Below are positions 4,834 to 6,871 of a stretch of DNA of 6,871 nucleotides, piece after piece (position 1 is the first letter of the stretch; each line of letters opens with the position of its first letter). The notes beneath the pieces are model-generated. The model had not been told where the DNA came from, ran no database searches, and saw nothing but the letters and a program-made list of their open reading frames with translations. Origin of the DNA: Candidatus Methylomirabilota bacterium (GTDB taxonomy: Bacteria; Methylomirabilota; Methylomirabilia; Methylomirabilales; JACQHM01). Where the stretch lies: positions 1 through 6,871 of the forward strand of contig JACQHM010000178.1 in NCBI GenBank assembly GCA_016199025.1, written 5' to 3'. A program made the translations under genes and the position numbers.

Positions 4834-5784
4834 TCAACCTATCCCCTTTAAAACATTGACCGTCGTATGAAGACTCGTGGTATCATCAACGTGGTAAGTC
4901 GAGGCCCCCCGTTCGATCCGCTTGATGAGACCAGAGAGAATCTGTCCCGGCCCTACCTCGACAAAGATCCTAACCCCTTCCTGAGTCAAGCGTCTGATGG
5001 ACTCCTCCCAAAGGACTAGAGACGTCACCTGGCGCACCAGGGCATCCCGCACCTCTCTCGCCGTGGTAATGAACTCTGCGTCAACGTTAGTAATTAAAGG
5101 GATCTTGAGATCTTCAATGATAACCCCTTGTAAGAATTGGGCGAGCTTCTCAGAAGCTGGTTGAATAAGGGTACAGTGGAAGGGGGCGCTTACCTGGAGG
5201 AGTTTTGCCCTCCCGCCCTTCGCCTGGGCGAACCGTACCGCGGCTTCGACCGCCTTCACTTCGCCGGCTATGACCACCTGGCTGGGTGCGTTCACGTTGG
5301 CCATCTCCACCACCCCGGAGGAAGCCGCCTCCTGGCAAACCGCTTGGACAACCTCCCGTGAAAGGCCCAGGATCGCCGCCATCGCCCCTTGTCCTGGTGG
5401 GACGGCCTCCTGCATGAACAGTCCCCGTTTCCTGACGATCCGGATAGCATCGGTGAACCGGAAGGCACCTGCCGCGACCAAGGCAGAATATTCGCCCAAA
5501 GAATGGCCTGCCACGAAATCAGGTTCGATCCCCTCGGCTCTCAGGGCAAAAAAGGCGGTGAGGCTGACCAAGAGGATCGCCGGCTGGGCATTGGCTGTGA
5601 GGGTAAGTTCCCATTCGGGACCTTCGAGACAGAGCCTCTCCAAATCGAGGCCGATGGCGTTGGACCCTTCCTGGAAGAGCTCTTTGGTCCGAGGAAGGTG
5701 GTTGGAAAGGAGATCTTTCCCCATCCCCACGTGTTGGGATCCTTGCCCCGGAAACACGAAAGCGATTTTACCGTTAAAAGCCAT
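4834..5784 (-). CDS. fabD: Malonyl-CoA:ACP transacylase
   Basis: FabD moves malonate from coenzyme A to AcpP and so supplies the extender unit for FabH and FabF. The 316-residue length is usual. FVFPGQGSQHVGMG (9-22) holds the oxyanion-region glutamine. GHSLGEYSALVAAG (93-106) carries the nucleophile Ser 95. Arg 120 (RKRG) is placed to bind the malonyl carboxylate, and His 203 in VSAPFHC completes the catalytic pair. VEVGPGQILSGLIKRI (275-290) is the family C-terminal motif. The ATG at 5784 lies nine bases after the fabH stop with a weak AGGGA close by, so coupling to fabH is likely. The last 20 residues (YHVDDTTSLHTTVNVLKGI) are a normal family tail. Confidence 0.97.
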   Translation of the reverse strand: MAFNGKIAFVFPGQGSQHVGMGKDLLSNHLPRTKELFQEGSNAIGLDLERLCLEGPEWELTLTANAQPAILLVSLTAFFALRAEGIEPDFVAGHSLGEYSALVAAGAFRFTDAIRIVRKRGLFMQEAVPPGQGAMAAILGLSREVVQAVCQEAASSGVVEMANVNAPSQVVIAGEVKAVEAAVRFAQAKGGRAKLLQVSAPFHCTLIQPASEKLAQFLQGVIIEDLKIPLITNVDAEFITTAREVRDALVRQVTSLVLWEESIRRLTQEGVRIFVEVGPGQILSGLIKRIERGASTYHVDDTTSLHTTVNVLKGIG

Positions 5785-5793
5785 CTGTCCCTA

Positions 5794-6777
5794 TTACCAA
5801 CGGATGAGCGCCGATCCCCATGTCAACCCGCCACCGAAGGCACCGAGGAGGACTAAGTCTCCACGCTTCAGACTCCCATTCCTTACCGCCTCGTCCAAGG
5901 CGATGGGGATCGAGGCCGATGAGGTATTGCCATAGCGATCGATGTTCACATAGACTTTCTCGATCGGCAGGGAGAGCCGTTGGGCTACGGCATGGACGAT
6001 ACGGGCATTGGCTTGGTGGGGGATGAAGAGATCCACATCAGAAACGTCGTACCCGTTCACCTTGAGGGCGGTGATCGCCGCTTCCTCCATGGCGCGGACG
6101 GCCATCTTGAAGACCTCATTGCCATTGGGCATCTTAATCTTGTGGAGGTTTTGATGAATGATTTCGACCGAGATAGGGTGGCGGGAACCGCCGCCAGGCA
6201 TCATCAGCTCCTGCCATCGGGAGCCATCGGCGTAGAGGTGCGTGGAGAGGATCCGGGCCTCCCCGGTCGTCTTCTGGAGAACGACCGTACCAGCCCCGTC
6301 GCCGAAGAGGATGCAGGTGTTTCTGTCCGTCCAATCGGTGATCTTGGAGAGGGTCTCGGCTCCGGTCAGGAGGACCGTCCTGAAGCTCCCGGAACGGAGC
6401 ATGGCGTCCGCAACGGAGAGTCCATAGATGAAACCGGAACAGGCCGCCGAGATATCCATAGCGGCAGCGTTCTTAGCCTGGAGAGCATCTTGGAGGAAGC
6501 AGGCCGTGGAAGGAAACGGCATGGTAGGGGTCACCGTCCCCACCAGGATGAGGTCAAGATCCAATGGGCCCACCCCGGCGGCCTCCATGGCCTTCCAGGC
6601 AGCCTTCAGGGTGAGATCAGAGGTCGCCTCGTCCTCCCGGGCGATATGCCGCTCGATGATCCCCGTCCGGGTCCTAATCCATTCATCACTCGTATCCACC
6701 ATGCGTTCAAGATCGAAGTTGGTCAAGCAACGTTCCGGGACATAGGAACCGGTGCCCGCCACCTTGCTGAAGTACAT
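5794..6777 (-). CDS. fabH: Beta-ketoacyl-ACP synthase III
   Basis: FabH starts fatty-acid synthesis by condensing an acyl-CoA primer, usually acetyl-CoA, with malonyl-ACP. The 327-residue length matches the family. The N-terminal GTGSYVPERCLTN (8-20) and the DTSDEWIRTRTGI motif (28-40) are typical. The catalytic triad is Cys 113 in DISAACSGF, His 254 in FIPHQANARI and Asn 284 in RYGNTSSASIP. The C-terminal GAFGGGLTWGSALIRW is also a hallmark. Whether it prefers acetyl or branched primers cannot be read from the sequence. The ATG at 6777 follows a strong Shine-Dalgarno sequence, AAGGAGGGG (6788-6780), that overlaps the stop of the upstream gene. It is the first complete gene of the fab cluster in this window. 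Confidence 0.98.
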   Translation of the reverse strand: MYFSKVAGTGSYVPERCLTNFDLERMVDTSDEWIRTRTGIIERHIAREDEATSDLTLKAAWKAMEAAGVGPLDLDLILVGTVTPTMPFPSTACFLQDALQAKNAAAMDISAACSGFIYGLSVADAMLRSGSFRTVLLTGAETLSKITDWTDRNTCILFGDGAGTVVLQKTTGEARILSTHLYADGSRWQELMMPGGGSRHPISVEIIHQNLHKIKMPNGNEVFKMAVRAMEEAAITALKVNGYDVSDVDLFIPHQANARIVHAVAQRLSLPIEKVYVNIDRYGNTSSASIPIALDEAVRNGSLKRGDLVLLGAFGGGLTWGSALIRW

Positions 6778-6787
6778 ATCCCCTCCT

Positions 6788-6871
6788 TCAGCCCGACGCG
6801 ATCCCTTCGCGGATGTGGTGGATCACATGGTTCTGGACACACTCGGATGCAACCCGGATGGCGTTCTTGAT
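6788..6871 (-). CDS. plsX: C-terminal end of a probable PlsX (phosphate acyltransferase), cut by the window edge
   Basis: Only 27 codons and a TGA stop are visible, reading IKNAIRVASECVQ then NHVIHHIREGIASG. The NAIRVA start of this helix resembles the PlsX C-terminus. PlsX lies directly upstream of fabH in many bacteria and makes acyl-phosphate from acyl-ACP for phospholipid synthesis. The stop codon lies ten bases before the fabH start, and the fabH ribosome-binding site abuts it, which indicates one operon. The assignment rests mainly on context, because the visible part contains no catalytic residue. Confidence 0.7.
   Translation of the reverse strand: MKNAIRVASECVQNHVIHHIREGIASG

Noticed and set aside
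5980..6870. A 296-codon plus-strand open frame antisense to fabH and plsX
   Set aside because: FabH on the other strand has all its catalytic residues; the plus-strand product is His/Gly/Arg-rich with no recognisable motif, as expected for an antisense shadow.

Overview
The window is a piece of bacterial chromosome, GC-rich by eye and with bacterial Shine-Dalgarno sequences. It holds the ends of two housekeeping operons that converge on a short, mostly non-coding centre. Rightward (+) come the 3' part of a GTP cyclohydrolase II gene (ribA, probably the C-terminal half of a RibBA fusion), ribH (lumazine synthase), nusB (antitermination factor) and an unrecognised 189-residue protein. Leftward (-) come the last 27 codons of a gene that fits plsX, then fabH, fabD, fabG, acpP and fabF, the classical type II fatty-acid synthesis cluster in its usual order.

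The centre (about 1927-2434) holds a small four-cysteine protein on the minus strand that resembles a high-potential iron-sulfur (HiPIP) domain. Its 3' end overlaps the end of the unknown + strand gene by 23 bases. Next come a short hairpin and a long imperfect inverted repeat (2191-2264) of the widespread 'GTCATTCTGAGCGAAGCG' dispersed type. After that is a G-free pyrimidine-rich tract with a weak hairpin, where fabF transcription probably ends. Apart from these elements I see nothing gene-like between 2179 and 2434.

The genes work as two pathways. RibA and RibH supply riboflavin precursors: RibA opens GTP, and RibH makes 6,7-dimethyl-8-ribityllumazine. NusB shares their operon, as in many bacteria. 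On the other strand, FabD loads malonate onto AcpP, FabH starts the chain, FabF elongates it and FabG reduces the 3-ketoacyl-ACP. The upstream gene would be PlsX, which links acyl-ACP to phospholipid synthesis. The catalytic residues checked in the Fab enzymes, AcpP and RibH are present, and no gene looks broken.

The gene order and protein character suggest a deep-branching Gram-negative lineage, such as a deltaproteobacterial or NC10-like group. This is an inference from synteny and general sequence feel, not a firm assignment. I find no mobile element with a transposase, CRISPR array, tRNA, rRNA or defence system. The core genes are ordinary. The points worth a second look are the unknown protein, the small HiPIP-like protein, the dispersed repeat and several intergenic hairpins.
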